Below, in pieces: positions 38,948 to 49,595 of a stretch of DNA of 64,000 nt. The notes under the pieces are model-generated. The model saw nothing but the letters and a program-made list of their open reading frames with translations. It was not told the origin of the DNA and ran no database searches. This stretch comes from Pelagovum pacificum (GTDB taxonomy: Bacteria > Pseudomonadota > Alphaproteobacteria > Rhodobacterales > Rhodobacteraceae), in assembly GCF_016134045.1 (NCBI RefSeq), contig NZ_CP065915.1, positions 3,657,001-3,721,000 on the forward strand, in the 5' to 3' direction. Position 1 is the stretch's first letter. Every line of letters starts with the position of its first letter. The translations under genes and the position numbers were made by a program.

Positions 38948-40431
38948 CAGTTGTAGGACACGCCGAGCCGGCCACCGACGTCACCCGAGTCGGACCCGAA
39001 AGTCATGCCGGCGTCGAACTGGGTATTGGCGTCCATGCGGTAGGCTCCCGAAATCGCGAATGCGGTCGAGCCGCCGTACATCCCGAGACCGGACGACACG
39101 GCGAACTGGCTGTCCACCGGAACATAGGGCGCATCGAGGGCCATGGCCATGGCGATGCCTTCCCGGTTGCGATCGATGTCGTCGGCGAGGTCGTCCATGC
39201 CGCGCGACAGGCTCGCGATGTCGGACGGACCGTAGCTCGACGTGGCGAGGTTGCCCGCGCGGTCGGAAGTCACGAAGTTGGTCGACCCGCTCTGTGCTGC
39301 ACGGCTGGCGGACGAAGCGATGCCCGGTGCCGTGTAGGTGTTGCGCGAGTTACCCAGCGTGAACTGGTTCGCCCGCGTCGCGGTGGCGCCGTTACCGATC
39401 GCGGCGGAGTTGGTCGCCGTCGCGCTGGCGAGGTTACCGAAGGACAGCGATTCGCGGCCCGATGCCGTCGCGCCTTCACCGACTGCGGTGGAGCGGACGC
39501 CCGACGCGGTGGCGAGGTGACCGAAGGCCTGCGCACGCTCGGCCGTCGCGGCGGACTGCCAGCCGATGGCGGTCGCACCCGGACCCATCGCCATGCTCTC
39601 ACCACCCACGGACGTGGTGGACGGACCAGTGGCGGCGGCCGCGTCACCGATGGCGAGCGCGTCGATACCGTTGGCCGCGGCGAGGTTGCCGATGGCCGTG
39701 GAGTTGTCGGAGGACGCGGTCGCGGCCTCACCCACGGCAAGCGAACGCACACCGGATGCGGTGGCGAGGTGACCGAACGCCTGCGCGCGTTCCGCCGTGG
39801 CAGCGGACTGCCAGCCGATGGCGGTCGAGCCGGGGCCGTTCGTCACGGATTCGCCGCCGATGGAAGTGGTCGAGGGACCGGTTGCCGAAGCACCCGCACC
39901 CAGCGCGATGGCATCGATGCCGTCGGCACTTGCGCCGGCACCTGCGTCGGCCACGCCGTCACCGTCGGAATCGTTATTGCCGCCGATCGCGATCGCACCC
40001 AGCTGCGAGGCGGAGGAATCCTCACCGATGGCGATGGATTCAGCGCCCGAAGCGGAGGACTGGTGGCCCAGCGCGTTCGAGAAGGCGCCGGTCGCCATGG
40101 ACTGCCAGCCGAGCGCGGTGTTGCCGGGTTGGTTCGCGACGCTTTCGCCACCGATGGCCGTCGTCGAGTTGCCGGTCGCGGTCGCGCCGTTGCCGTCCTC
40201 GTCGCCACCGATCGCCACGGCATCCACGCCATTGGCGGAAGAGTTGTTACCGACCGCAACGGAGCTGTCGCCCGGCGCTTCCGAGTTCGGACCAAGCGCA
40301 ACGGCGTTCGAGCCGGTCGCGCTGCCGCCACCGTCGCCATACGCCTGCGCAAACGCCCCGCCCGCGGTCACGCCGAGGGCAAGCACGGCTGCGCCTGAAC
40401 GGAGGGCGATCAGGTTTTTCCTGGTAATCAT
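38944..40431 (-). CDS. YadA-like trimeric autotransporter
   Basis: A 495-residue surface adhesin-type protein. Signal peptide residues 1-29 (MITRKNLIALRSGAAVLALG, ending FAQ). The head has many short left-handed beta-roll repeats (SLG type: AVALGPNSEA, AIGEDSSASQ, LAIGDAAAAT). The C-terminal 70 residues (QFAVSSGLGMYGGSTAFAIS to GRLGVSYNW) are the four-strand YadA anchor ending in an aromatic residue. Two copies of an 84-residue unit, each with SAATAERAQAFGHLATASGV, lie at about residues 184-267 and 268-350. The ATG at 40431 is chosen as the start of the signal peptide. Confidence 0.9.
   Translation of the reverse strand: MITRKNLIALRSGAAVLALGVTAGGAFAQAYGDGGGSATGSNAVALGPNSEAPGDSSVAVGNNSSANGVDAVAIGGDEDGNGATATGNSTTAIGGESVANQPGNTALGWQSMATGAFSNALGHQSSASGAESIAIGEDSSASQLGAIAIGGNNDSDGDGVADAGAGASADGIDAIALGAGASATGPSTTSIGGESVTNGPGSTAIGWQSAATAERAQAFGHLATASGVRSLAVGEAATASSDNSTAIGNLAAANGIDALAIGDAAAATGPSTTSVGGESMAMGPGATAIGWQSAATAERAQAFGHLATASGVRSTAVGEGATASGRESLSFGNLASATATNSAAIGNGATATRANQFTLGNSRNTYTAPGIASSASRAAQSGSTNFVTSDRAGNLATSSYGPSDIASLSRGMDDLADDIDRNREGIAMAMALDAPYVPVDSQFAVSSGLGMYGGSTAFAISGAYRMDANTQFDAGMTFGSDSGDVGGRLGVSYNW
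39480..39983 (-). repeat. Tandem 84-residue duplication inside the YadA-like gene
   Basis: Two successive units of about 252 bases encode nearly the same head segment (…SAATAERAQAFGHLATASGV…), with sharing strongest in the 66 residues around it. The boundary is approximate (about 39731). It is a recent-looking in-frame duplication that would lengthen the adhesin head. Confidence 0.6.
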
Positions 40432-40525
40432 ATGAGGGGAACTCCCGTTGGATTTATTGCAGTCAGTGCCGCAGACACGACCCCCACGGAAGAAAGTTGC
40501 ACCCGGGTAATGTTTTCTTGCCTGC

Positions 40526-40554
40526 TGGACCGGCGGCGCGAGAGCGGCTAGCAT
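40526..40554 (+). promoter_or_regulatory. Candidate promoter upstream of the ABC-F leader
   Basis: TGGACC and TAGCAT, separated by 17 bases, are the best sigma-70-like pair upstream of the leader ORF, ending about 26 bases before its ATG. The match is weak, so the promoter position is tentative. Confidence 0.3.
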
Positions 40555-40580
40555 CTTTAGATCAGACAGGAGGCGGCCAC

Positions 40581-40652
40581 ATGCAGTTTCGCATGGACCC
40601 ACATCGCACTCGCGGACCTGTCCCTGCCCTGCGGATCCGTTCGCAGGGCTGA
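40581..40652 (+). CDS. Leader peptide ORF before ABC-F gene (23 residues)
   Basis: A 24-codon ORF that begins MQFRMDPHRTRG, continues with a Pro/Val/Pro segment, and ends ALRIRSQG then TGA. It has an excellent AGGAGG ribosome binding site 7 bases before its ATG, better than that of the ABC-F gene itself. Its last third is also one arm of a perfect 8-bp hairpin, and its stop codon lies within a second alternative stem. Together these features are those of a regulatory leader peptide controlling a ribosome-protection-type ATPase gene. I have not seen this peptide described. Confidence 0.65.
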   Translation: MQFRMDPHRTRGPVPALRIRSQG

Positions 40653-40706
40653 CGGGACAGACAAGCGCTCTTCCCGGTCAGCCCGGGTCGTCCCGCACGG
40701 GACGGC
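40626..40706 (+). promoter_or_regulatory. Attenuator-like hairpin series of the ABC-F leader
   Basis: Three stems are seen in the RNA. Stem 1 at 40626-40649 is a perfect 8-bp pair (GCCCTGCG and CGCAGGGC). Stem 2 at 40649-40681 pairs CTGACGGGA with TCCCGGTCAG, with one bulge. Stem 3 at 40687-40706 is GTCCCG/CGGGAC extended by neighbours. Stem 1 overlaps the leader's last codons and stem 2 begins at its stop, so ribosome position on the leader would change folding. No T-tract is seen, so control may be at translation rather than termination. Confidence 0.55.
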
Positions 40707-40739
40707 TACCCCGTACCTGACTGACTGCATGAGACCGCG

Positions 40740-42254
<1,515 letters not shown>

Positions 42255-42256
42255 GC

Positions 42257-43027
42257 TCAGCTACCGGGGATCAGGCTACCAAGGGCGCGATTTTCAAAAG
42301 TCGCGCCCCGCTCCGCCCCGAAGTCGTAGCGGGCGCCGAGCGCGAGGAACGCCTCTTCGCCGCTGTAGCCGCCGATCGAGCCACCGCCCTGTCCGTACTG
42401 GCCGGAGAAGGTGATCGCGCCAAAGTCGTACTCGGCGCCGATCGCCGTCCGGTCGAGCTCCAGCCCTCCACCGAAATCGCCATAGGCAGTTTCCAAGGTA
42501 AGGCGAATACTCGGGCGGACGCTGAACGCGGCCATCACGCCGGCGATGTCGCCATCGGTATCTTCGTATTCGCCGGTGGCATAGAAGGCCTCGACCTCGC
42601 CCCGACCGAATTCCAGGCCGCCCTCGATCCCGTAGAAATCGACGCCGTCGCCCTCGACCTCTTCGCGGCCAGTGTAGACCCCGAACGAGGCGACATCGTT
42701 GATGTGATAGATGCCGTGCAGGATAACACTGCTGCCGTCGAGATCGGAAAACCCGTAGTTGTGGAAGGCGAGATCGCCCTGCACCGCGAAGCTGCGGCCG
42801 AAGCCGACTTCGACCGCGCCGGACAGGGTGCGCCGATCGAACCGCCGCCCGTCGTAGTCGTCATATTCGGGATCGCCCGGGGAAAACCCGTCCGCCTCTG
42901 CGTCATAGGGCGTGTCGAAGCGCGAATAGGTAAGTTCTACCGAGCCCCCGTTCAGTTGCTGCGCGACTGCCGGGTTGGACGACAGGAGTACGGTGGCCAG
43001 TACGGCCCCGATCCAGGGTTGTTTCAT
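42257..43027 (-). CDS. Porin-like outer-membrane beta-barrel protein
   Basis: A 256-residue protein with a Sec signal (MKQPWIGAVLATVLLSSNPA then VAQ) and a mature part rich in alternating polar and aromatic residues (SVELTYSRFDTPYDAEADGF, FGVYTGREEVEGDGVDFYG, RLTLETAYGDFGGGLEL), as expected of an outer-membrane barrel of about ten strands. Its acidic Asp/Gly-rich N-terminal region is notable. It may be a small porin or adhesion-related barrel. It lies convergent with the ABC-F gene, two bases from its stop. Confidence 0.75.
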   Translation of the reverse strand: MKQPWIGAVLATVLLSSNPAVAQQLNGGSVELTYSRFDTPYDAEADGFSPGDPEYDDYDGRRFDRRTLSGAVEVGFGRSFAVQGDLAFHNYGFSDLDGSSVILHGIYHINDVASFGVYTGREEVEGDGVDFYGIEGGLEFGRGEVEAFYATGEYEDTDGDIAGVMAAFSVRPSIRLTLETAYGDFGGGLELDRTAIGAEYDFGAITFSGQYGQGGGSIGGYSGEEAFLALGARYDFGAERGATFENRALGSLIPGS

Positions 43028-43101
43028 GACTGCTCCGCCTTTTGGGTCGATGCACCGGTTGATCCGGCACTTGTGGATTATTTTAAGCGACCCACGGCAG
43101 C

Positions 43102-44448
43102 TCAGTCCAATGCTTTCGTGGAAAGCTCCGACCCCTCAAGCACCCGCACTTCGCGCTGCGGGAACGGAATGGAGATACCGTTCTCCTGAAAAGCATCCCA
43201 CAGGGCGAGGTAGACATTGCCGCGGATGTTGGTCAGCCCGCCGCGCGGATCGTCGATCCAGAACCGCAGGATGTAGTCGACCGAGGAATCTCCGAAGCCG
43301 ACGATGTGGCAGACCGGAGCGCGGCTGACGAGGACGCGCTCGACCCCCTGCGCCGCTTCGACCGCGATGCGCCGGACAAGGTGAGGATCGTCGCCGTAGG
43401 CGGTGCCGAAATAGATGTCGAGCCGGACGAAGTCGTTTGCGTGGGACCAGTTCACCACCTGCCCGGTGATGAGGTCCTCGTTCGGGATCAGGTACTCTTT
43501 ACCATCTCGCGTCGTGATCGACACGTAGCGCGCACCGAGCGTGGTGATCCAGCCGAAGGTCTCTCCGAGTGATATGACGTCCCCCGGCTTGATCGACTTG
43601 TCGAGCAGCAGGATCACGCCCGAGACGAGGTTCGACACAACCTTTTGCAGACCGAAGCCGAGCCCGACACCGATCGCACCCGACAGCACCGCAAGCCCGG
43701 TGAGATCGACCCCGACCGTCTTGAGCCCGACGAAGAAGGCCGCGCCGTAAAGCACCGTCTGCAGTGCCTTGGTGGCGAGCACCTGCATGGAGGGGCTGAT
43801 GTCCTCGTTCGACTGGATGCGAACCGAGCTCTGCGTCGCAAGGAAGCGGGCAATGATGAAGAGCACGCCGATGATGAGGCACGCCTGCAAGACGATCAGC
43901 AGCGAGATCCGGGTCGACCCGAGCTCGAACGCCACGCCGTCGAGCAGACTGGCGAATTCTTCCGTCAGTCCGAGGATGCGAAGCGTGATCCAGACCCATG
44001 CGCCGTAGCGGACAACCGTCCTCAGGACAGGGTTCTGGATCAGCCGCGTCGTCAGCGCCACGATCAGCCAGGCGAGTGCGAGGTTCGCCACGATGCCGAG
44101 GATGTAGGACCGCGAGGGCCAAGTGACCTCGCGCATGATCCAGACGACGATCCAGATCAGGGTCACGAAGAAGATCATCCGCAGTCGGCGCTGCACGACG
44201 ACCATCACGCGCAACCGCCACTTCGGCCAGCCTTCCCGCGTGTGCATCCAGTGCCGGATACGCGGTGCGAGCGCGATGTTCAGAAGATGGGCCGCGAACA
44301 GAAGCGCGAGCACGATCAGGATCTGATACGCGTTCCAGGGGCGCAACAGCGATCCGAGGAAGACCAGCGTCTGCGACCATAGCCCCGCGATCATCTGTAT
44401 GAATGTGTCGAACTGGTCGCTGATGGGACGGCCTCCCTGCCCTGCCAC
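43102..44448 (-). CDS. MscS-family mechanosensitive channel
   Basis: A 448-residue membrane protein with about five helices in the first 260 residues and the MscS core afterwards. The pore-lining helix is GAIGVGLGFGLQKVVSNLVSG, and the beta domain includes LLLDKSIKPGDVISLGETFG and NEDLITGQVVNWSH. The start is a GTG at 44448. Its soluble C-terminal part (DDPHLVRRIAVEAAQGVERV) is typical. It opens under osmotic down-shock and is divergent from the GNAT gene. Confidence 0.9.
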   Translation of the reverse strand: MAGQGGRPISDQFDTFIQMIAGLWSQTLVFLGSLLRPWNAYQILIVLALLFAAHLLNIALAPRIRHWMHTREGWPKWRLRVMVVVQRRLRMIFFVTLIWIVVWIMREVTWPSRSYILGIVANLALAWLIVALTTRLIQNPVLRTVVRYGAWVWITLRILGLTEEFASLLDGVAFELGSTRISLLIVLQACLIIGVLFIIARFLATQSSVRIQSNEDISPSMQVLATKALQTVLYGAAFFVGLKTVGVDLTGLAVLSGAIGVGLGFGLQKVVSNLVSGVILLLDKSIKPGDVISLGETFGWITTLGARYVSITTRDGKEYLIPNEDLITGQVVNWSHANDFVRLDIYFGTAYGDDPHLVRRIAVEAAQGVERVLVSRAPVCHIVGFGDSSVDYILRFWIDDPRGGLTNIRGNVYLALWDAFQENGISIPFPQREVRVLEGSELSTKALD

Positions 44449-44526
44449 TGCGTTGAATCATACGTCGCCCGCGGGTCTCGGCAAGCGTGGCTTGCGAGGT
44501 CCCCGCACGGGCGTTACCGGGATGGC

Positions 44527-45027
44527 ATGTCACCGCCACGCATTTCGCTGCTGCGCCAGCCCGACCTTCCCGAGGCGGCACGGCTCGTGGCCCTGACGCT
44601 TCGGGTCTCCAACCAACCGGACTATGGCGCCGCGAATGTCGAACGGGTTGCGAGCAACTTCCGGGTCGTGCCGCTGTCCCGGCGGTTGCGGCGCGTCTCC
44701 CACTTCGGAGCCTGGGAGCGGCGGCGCCTCGTGGGCATGGTGTCTCTGGCGCCTGACGGCGGCGTCGGTGCGTTCTTCGTGCATCCTGCCCGACAGGGGT
44801 GCGGGCTGGGCCATCGGCTCCTGTCGACGGTGATCAGGGAAGCGAAGGGCGCTGGCATCCCCGCCTTGACGCTGCGGTCCTCGCTGGCGGCGGAGCGGTT
44901 CTACCTCGCTCATGGCTTCGTGGCCGGAGACGATATCTGGCACGGCGACGAACGGACGATCGCGATGCGGCTCGACCTCGCCCCTGCGGCGCTCAAGCCG
45001 GCGCGCGCCCGGGCTCGACTCTCTTGA
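44527..45027 (+). CDS. GNAT-family acetyltransferase
   Basis: A 166-residue acetyltransferase. The acetyl-CoA motif A is FFVHPARQGCGLGHRLLSTV, preceded by GMVSLAPDG, followed by LTLRSSLAAERFYLAHGFVA. The substrate is not known. The ATG at 44527 begins MSPPRISLLRQPDLPEAARL, as usual for the family. It is divergent from mscS and is followed 34 bases later by a short candidate ORF upstream of leuC. Confidence 0.85.
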   Translation: MSPPRISLLRQPDLPEAARLVALTLRVSNQPDYGAANVERVASNFRVVPLSRRLRRVSHFGAWERRRLVGMVSLAPDGGVGAFFVHPARQGCGLGHRLLSTVIREAKGAGIPALTLRSSLAAERFYLAHGFVAGDDIWHGDERTIAMRLDLAPAALKPARARARLS

Positions 45028-45060
45028 ATGAGTCCGAAGACAGGCGTATGTGACCGAGCC

Positions 45061-45147
45061 ATGAAACGCATCTTCGATATGGACGACCGTGCGCGCCTTC
45101 CCTGGCGCTTCTACGGTGCGACTCTCTCGATCCTCGCCCGGCTATGA
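45061..45147 (+). CDS. Possible 28-residue ORF upstream of leuC
   Basis: The ORF starts MKRIFDMDDRARLPWRFYGA and ends TLSILARL then TGA, 66 bases before leuC. It is Leu-rich near its end (four Leu codons including the rare CTA as the last sense codon), and the leader following it can form GCGCAC/GTGCGC. A leucine-sensing leader peptide or a small membrane-active peptide are both possible. Its ribosome binding site is weak, so it may be chance. Confidence 0.35.
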   Translation: MKRIFDMDDRARLPWRFYGATLSILARL

Positions 45148-45213
45148 GCCGTCGCGCACGTGTCTGTGCGCCGCGAACCGTTTCACTATTCATGCCAGCT
45201 ACGGAGAGGACCG

Positions 45214-46631
<1,418 letters not shown>

Positions 46632-46635
<4 letters not shown>

Positions 46636-46658
46636 GATGGGTTCGAAACCCATCCTAC
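46632..46658 (+). repeat. REP-like hairpin at the leuC stop
   Basis: A perfect 12-bp stem (GTAGGATGGGTT and AACCCATCCTAC) with a CGA loop begins at the leuC TAG codon. It has no T-tract and sits between leuC and leuD, which must be cotranscribed, so it is more likely a REP-type repeat or RNA-stabilising stem than a terminator. It resembles the element after rlmH at 37416-37440. Confidence 0.65.
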
Positions 46659-46677
46659 CTTCCCAAGGACAGAGACC

Positions 46678-47283
46678 ATGGAAAAATTCGAGACCTTGAC
46701 CGGCATCGCCGCCCCGCTCCCCATCATCAATGTCGACACCGACATGATCATCCCCAAGCAATTCCTGAAGACGATCAAGCGCTCCGGCCTTGGCGTGAAC
46801 CTCTTCGACGAGATGCGCTATGACGACGACGGCAAGGAAGTGCCCGATTTCGTGCTGAACCAGCCCGCCTACCGTGACGCGGAGATCCTCGTCGCCGGCG
46901 ACAACTTCGGCTGCGGCTCGTCGCGCGAGCATGCGCCGTGGGCAATCAAGGATTTCGGCATCCGCTGCGTCATCGCGCCCAGCTTCGCCGACATCTTCTT
47001 CAACAACTGCTTCAAGAACGGCATCCTGCCGATCCCGCTCCCGCAGGAGCAGGTCGACATCCTGATGAAGGACGCCGAAAAGGGCGCCAACGCCCGGATG
47101 ACCGTCGACCTCGAGAAGCAGGAGATCACGACCTCCGACGGCCAGATCATCAAGTTCGAAGTCGACAGCTTCCGGAAGCACTGCCTCCTGAACGGCCTCG
47201 ACGATATCGGCCTGACGATGGAGAAGGCCGCGGCGATCGATTCTTTCGAAGCCGAGGCGGCGCAATCGCGTCCGTGGGTCTGA
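46678..47283 (+). CDS. leuD: 3-Isopropylmalate dehydratase small subunit
   Basis: A 201-residue swivel-domain subunit that pairs with LeuC. The motifs [40 protein letters not shown] and [18 protein letters not shown] are typical. The length is normal. It follows leuC by 42 bases and ends at a T-rich terminator, so leuC and leuD form their own unit and leuB lies about 4.3 kb further on. Confidence 0.97.
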   Translation: MEKFETLTGIAAPLPIINVDTDMIIPKQFLKTIKRSGLGVNLFDEMRYDDDGKEVPDFVLNQPAYRDAEILVAGDNFGCGSSREHAPWAIKDFGIRCVIAPSFADIFFNNCFKNGILPIPLPQEQVDILMKDAEKGANARMTVDLEKQEITTSDGQIIKFEVDSFRKHCLLNGLDDIGLTMEKAAAIDSFEAEAAQSRPWV

Positions 47284-47359
47284 GAGAGCCCAAGTTTCCC
47301 GATTAGAGACAATTGTCACTATTTGGGGTCGGGTGTCCAAGGCGACATATTTGGAGGGA

Positions 47360-47393
47360 GGGGCCGCTATATATTGTAGTGGCCCCTTTCTTC
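47360..47393 (+). terminator. Rho-independent terminator after leuD
   Basis: GGGGCCGCTA pairs with TAGTGGCCCC (one G-U) around a 7-base AT-rich loop and is followed by TTTCTTC. This is the expected end of the leuC-leuD message. Confidence 0.8.
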
Positions 47394-47637
47394 ATTGCCG
47401 CATTTCGGCCCCGAATTAACCCTGTCACTGAGCAGATCCGAAAAGGTTGCAGTTCCGCACCAGTAGCGCCCCAAAAGCGCCAGCTTTGAAATGCCATATA
47501 TTCCAGACTCTTGATGGGCGAACTGGATGTGGGCAAAACTATGGCAAGATTGAGGCGACCGGCCATGATTGGCCGGCAACAAACTGGAACAAGCGCGCGG
47601 CAACGTATCGTGTGCGACCGGGTTGGGGTTTAGAGCA
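47394..47637. other. AT-richer intergenic stretch
   Basis: This 244-base spacer is lower in GC than its neighbours. It holds a perfect 7-bp hairpin (CCGGCCA and TGGCCGG, 47559-47576) about 60 bases before the GTG of the next gene. No convincing protein-coding frame is seen. A promoter and 5' UTR for the membrane protein gene are the most likely content. Confidence 0.5.
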
Positions 47638-48477
47638 GTGATTCCACGGCTCACAGGTGCGCTTGTCCGCGCGGTGATGGTTGTGTTGCTGATTGCAACG
47701 CCCTCTGCGCTGCTGCCCGGCACCCACGCGGAGACGACCCAGATCGTCGCGCTGGTCTCGCTCCTCGCCGCCATCTTCACACTCATCGAATACAACTCGC
47801 ACTATCCGAGCCTCGTCGAATTCCGGGAAGCGCCGCCGTTCAACCGGCTCCGCTTCTTCGCCCTGTTCGCCGGTGTCTTCCTGCTGTCCGTAATCGCACG
47901 CGGACAGGTCTATCCCACGACGATCACCGACTTCTTCACCGTCATCGGACGGCGGGTCGGCGACGTGATCGACTTCCCCTACTCCCCGGTCCGCCTCGTC
48001 GTGCTGATGATGCCGGACGAGGCGAGCCGGGCGCTCATCGACTCGGTCCGCACGGCGGCCGGGCTGAGCTACCTGATCTCCATCCTGTCGCTGTCGATCT
48101 TCGTCCTGATCCTGCGCCTGCACCACTGGCCGGCCCGTCATGGCGGCTTCAATGTCTGGGTCAACCTGCCGACCTTCGACCCGACCGCAGGCGGTGACGT
48201 CGTGGAGCGGCTCAACAGAGACGCGCAAGTTAACCTGATATTGGGATTCCTTCTGCCATTCATGATCCCGGCAATCGTGAAACTGGCGTCGGATCTGCTG
48301 AACCCCATCAGCCTCGAGAATCCGCACACGCTGATCTGGATGGTGACAGCATGGGCGTTCCTTCCCGCGTCCCTTTTCATGCGCGGCATCGCGCTGAGCC
48401 GGGTCGCACAGATGGTGTCGAACCAGCGCCGCCGCGCCTACGCGGCCGCGCAGGAAGAAGGCATGGCCACCGCCTGA
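47638..48477 (+). CDS. Membrane protein of the type annotated 'component of SufBCD complex'
   Basis: A 279-residue multi-pass membrane protein conserved in Rhodobacterales to my recollection, where it is often labelled as a SufBCD component, a label that this sequence does not support. It has about six hydrophobic segments (LTGALVRAVMVVLLIATPSA, TTQIVALVSLLAAIFTLIEY, FFALFAGVFLLSVIARG) and a cytoplasmic end with QRRRAYAAAQEE. The GTG at 47638 is chosen because the conserved part begins IPRLTGAL. Its role is unknown. Confidence 0.75.
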   Translation: MIPRLTGALVRAVMVVLLIATPSALLPGTHAETTQIVALVSLLAAIFTLIEYNSHYPSLVEFREAPPFNRLRFFALFAGVFLLSVIARGQVYPTTITDFFTVIGRRVGDVIDFPYSPVRLVVLMMPDEASRALIDSVRTAAGLSYLISILSLSIFVLILRLHHWPARHGGFNVWVNLPTFDPTAGGDVVERLNRDAQVNLILGFLLPFMIPAIVKLASDLLNPISLENPHTLIWMVTAWAFLPASLFMRGIALSRVAQMVSNQRRRAYAAAQEEGMATA

Positions 48478-49541
48478 TCCTGCTGCTTCTGCTGTTGTGG
48501 CCGTTCTCGGCTTCTGCCGACAGCATCCGTCTTGCCGTGTTCGCCGCGCCACTGTCGCGCGATGGCCCCGGTCTTCTTCTTCGCGACATTCTCGATCAGG
48601 ATCCGCAGGCCGCTGGAGCCGCCCGGATCGTGGCGGAGGCCTCGCCCGACATCCTGTTGCTGACCGACTTCGATTACGATTCAGGACTCGCCGCCCTCTC
48701 CGCGTTCGCAGAAGTCGCTGGCGGGTTTGAACATGGGTTCGCCCTGCTGCCGAATGCCGGGATGGCCACGGATCTGGACCTCGACGGCGACGGCCGGGTC
48801 GATGCGCGGGATGCCCAGGGGTACGGACGGTTTGCCGGGGATGGTGGTCTGGCAATCCTGTCCCGCTGGCCCATCGACCGCAGCCGGGTGCAGGATTTCT
48901 CGGCCCTGCTCTGGCGCGACCTCCCCGGCGCGACGCTTCCGCAGGTTGGTGAAGATCCGTTTCCGTCCGAAGCGGCGCAGACGATCCAGCGCCTGTCCTC
49001 CACCGGCCACTGGGTCGTCTCGATAGAGGTGCCGGGCGGGCTGCTTCATCTACTGGTTCACAGCGCGACTCCACCAGTCTTCGACGGACCCGAGGACCGG
49101 AATGGTCTCAGGAATCGCGACGAACTCCGACTCTGGACGCATTTCCTGGACGGTGCGCTTGGCCCTCCACCAGGAGATCGCTTCGTGATCATGGCGAACA
49201 CCAACCTCGACCCCGAAAATGGCGATGGCCGGAGAGAGGCGATGCAATCCATGCTTTCGGATCCCCGGCTGCAAGACCCCCGGCCGCGCAGTGCGGGCGG
49301 CGCAGCACTGGCTGATCCGGACCATGCCGGCGACCCGGCGCTCGACACGGCGGACTGGGATGACGACGGCGCGGGCAACCTTCGCGTTGTTTACATCATG
49401 CCGTCCCGCGACATGACGGTCCTGAATTCCGAAGTGCGATGGTCTCCGCCCGGAACGCCCGAGGCCGCAGTAGAGGCCGTCGCCGGCCCCCACCGACTTG
49501 TTCTCATGGATGTGGAGGTCAGCCCTGACATGACAAACTGA
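48351..49541 (+). CDS. Endonuclease/exonuclease/phosphatase-family protein
   Basis: A secreted-looking EEP-fold protein. A leucine-rich signal sequence (RLILLLLLLWPFSASA) lies about residues 41-56 of the open frame, followed by SIRLAVFAAPLSRDGPGLLL, metal-site candidates DILLLTDFDYD and IMANTNLDPENGDG, and an Asp-rich insertion (LDLDGDGRVDARDAQG). The start is uncertain: the only ATG in this frame (48351) lies inside the preceding gene and adds 40 residues before the signal, and no ATG or GTG lies nearer. A rarer start or a long overlap is possible. The nuclease or phosphatase activity is unknown. Confidence 0.7.
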   Translation: MGVPSRVPFHARHRAEPGRTDGVEPAPPRLRGRAGRRHGHRLILLLLLLWPFSASADSIRLAVFAAPLSRDGPGLLLRDILDQDPQAAGAARIVAEASPDILLLTDFDYDSGLAALSAFAEVAGGFEHGFALLPNAGMATDLDLDGDGRVDARDAQGYGRFAGDGGLAILSRWPIDRSRVQDFSALLWRDLPGATLPQVGEDPFPSEAAQTIQRLSSTGHWVVSIEVPGGLLHLLVHSATPPVFDGPEDRNGLRNRDELRLWTHFLDGALGPPPGDRFVIMANTNLDPENGDGRREAMQSMLSDPRLQDPRPRSAGGAALADPDHAGDPALDTADWDDDGAGNLRVVYIMPSRDMTVLNSEVRWSPPGTPEAAVEAVAGPHRLVLMDVEVSPDMTN

Positions 49542-49595
49542 CCTCCCGTTGCGCGTCGGATGCGCGGCGCGATAAGTCCTGCGCCAACCGTCAAC

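Noticed and set aside
45028-45213. A riboswitch upstream of leuC
   Set aside because: No recognisable conserved riboswitch core (SAM, TPP, glycine, cobalamin types) could be matched by eye; a leader peptide is the only tentative regulatory reading.
47447-47641. A 64-codon ORF in the spacer after leuD
   Set aside because: It has poor codon patterning, no ribosome binding site and no domain. It runs into the start of the real membrane protein gene in another frame.
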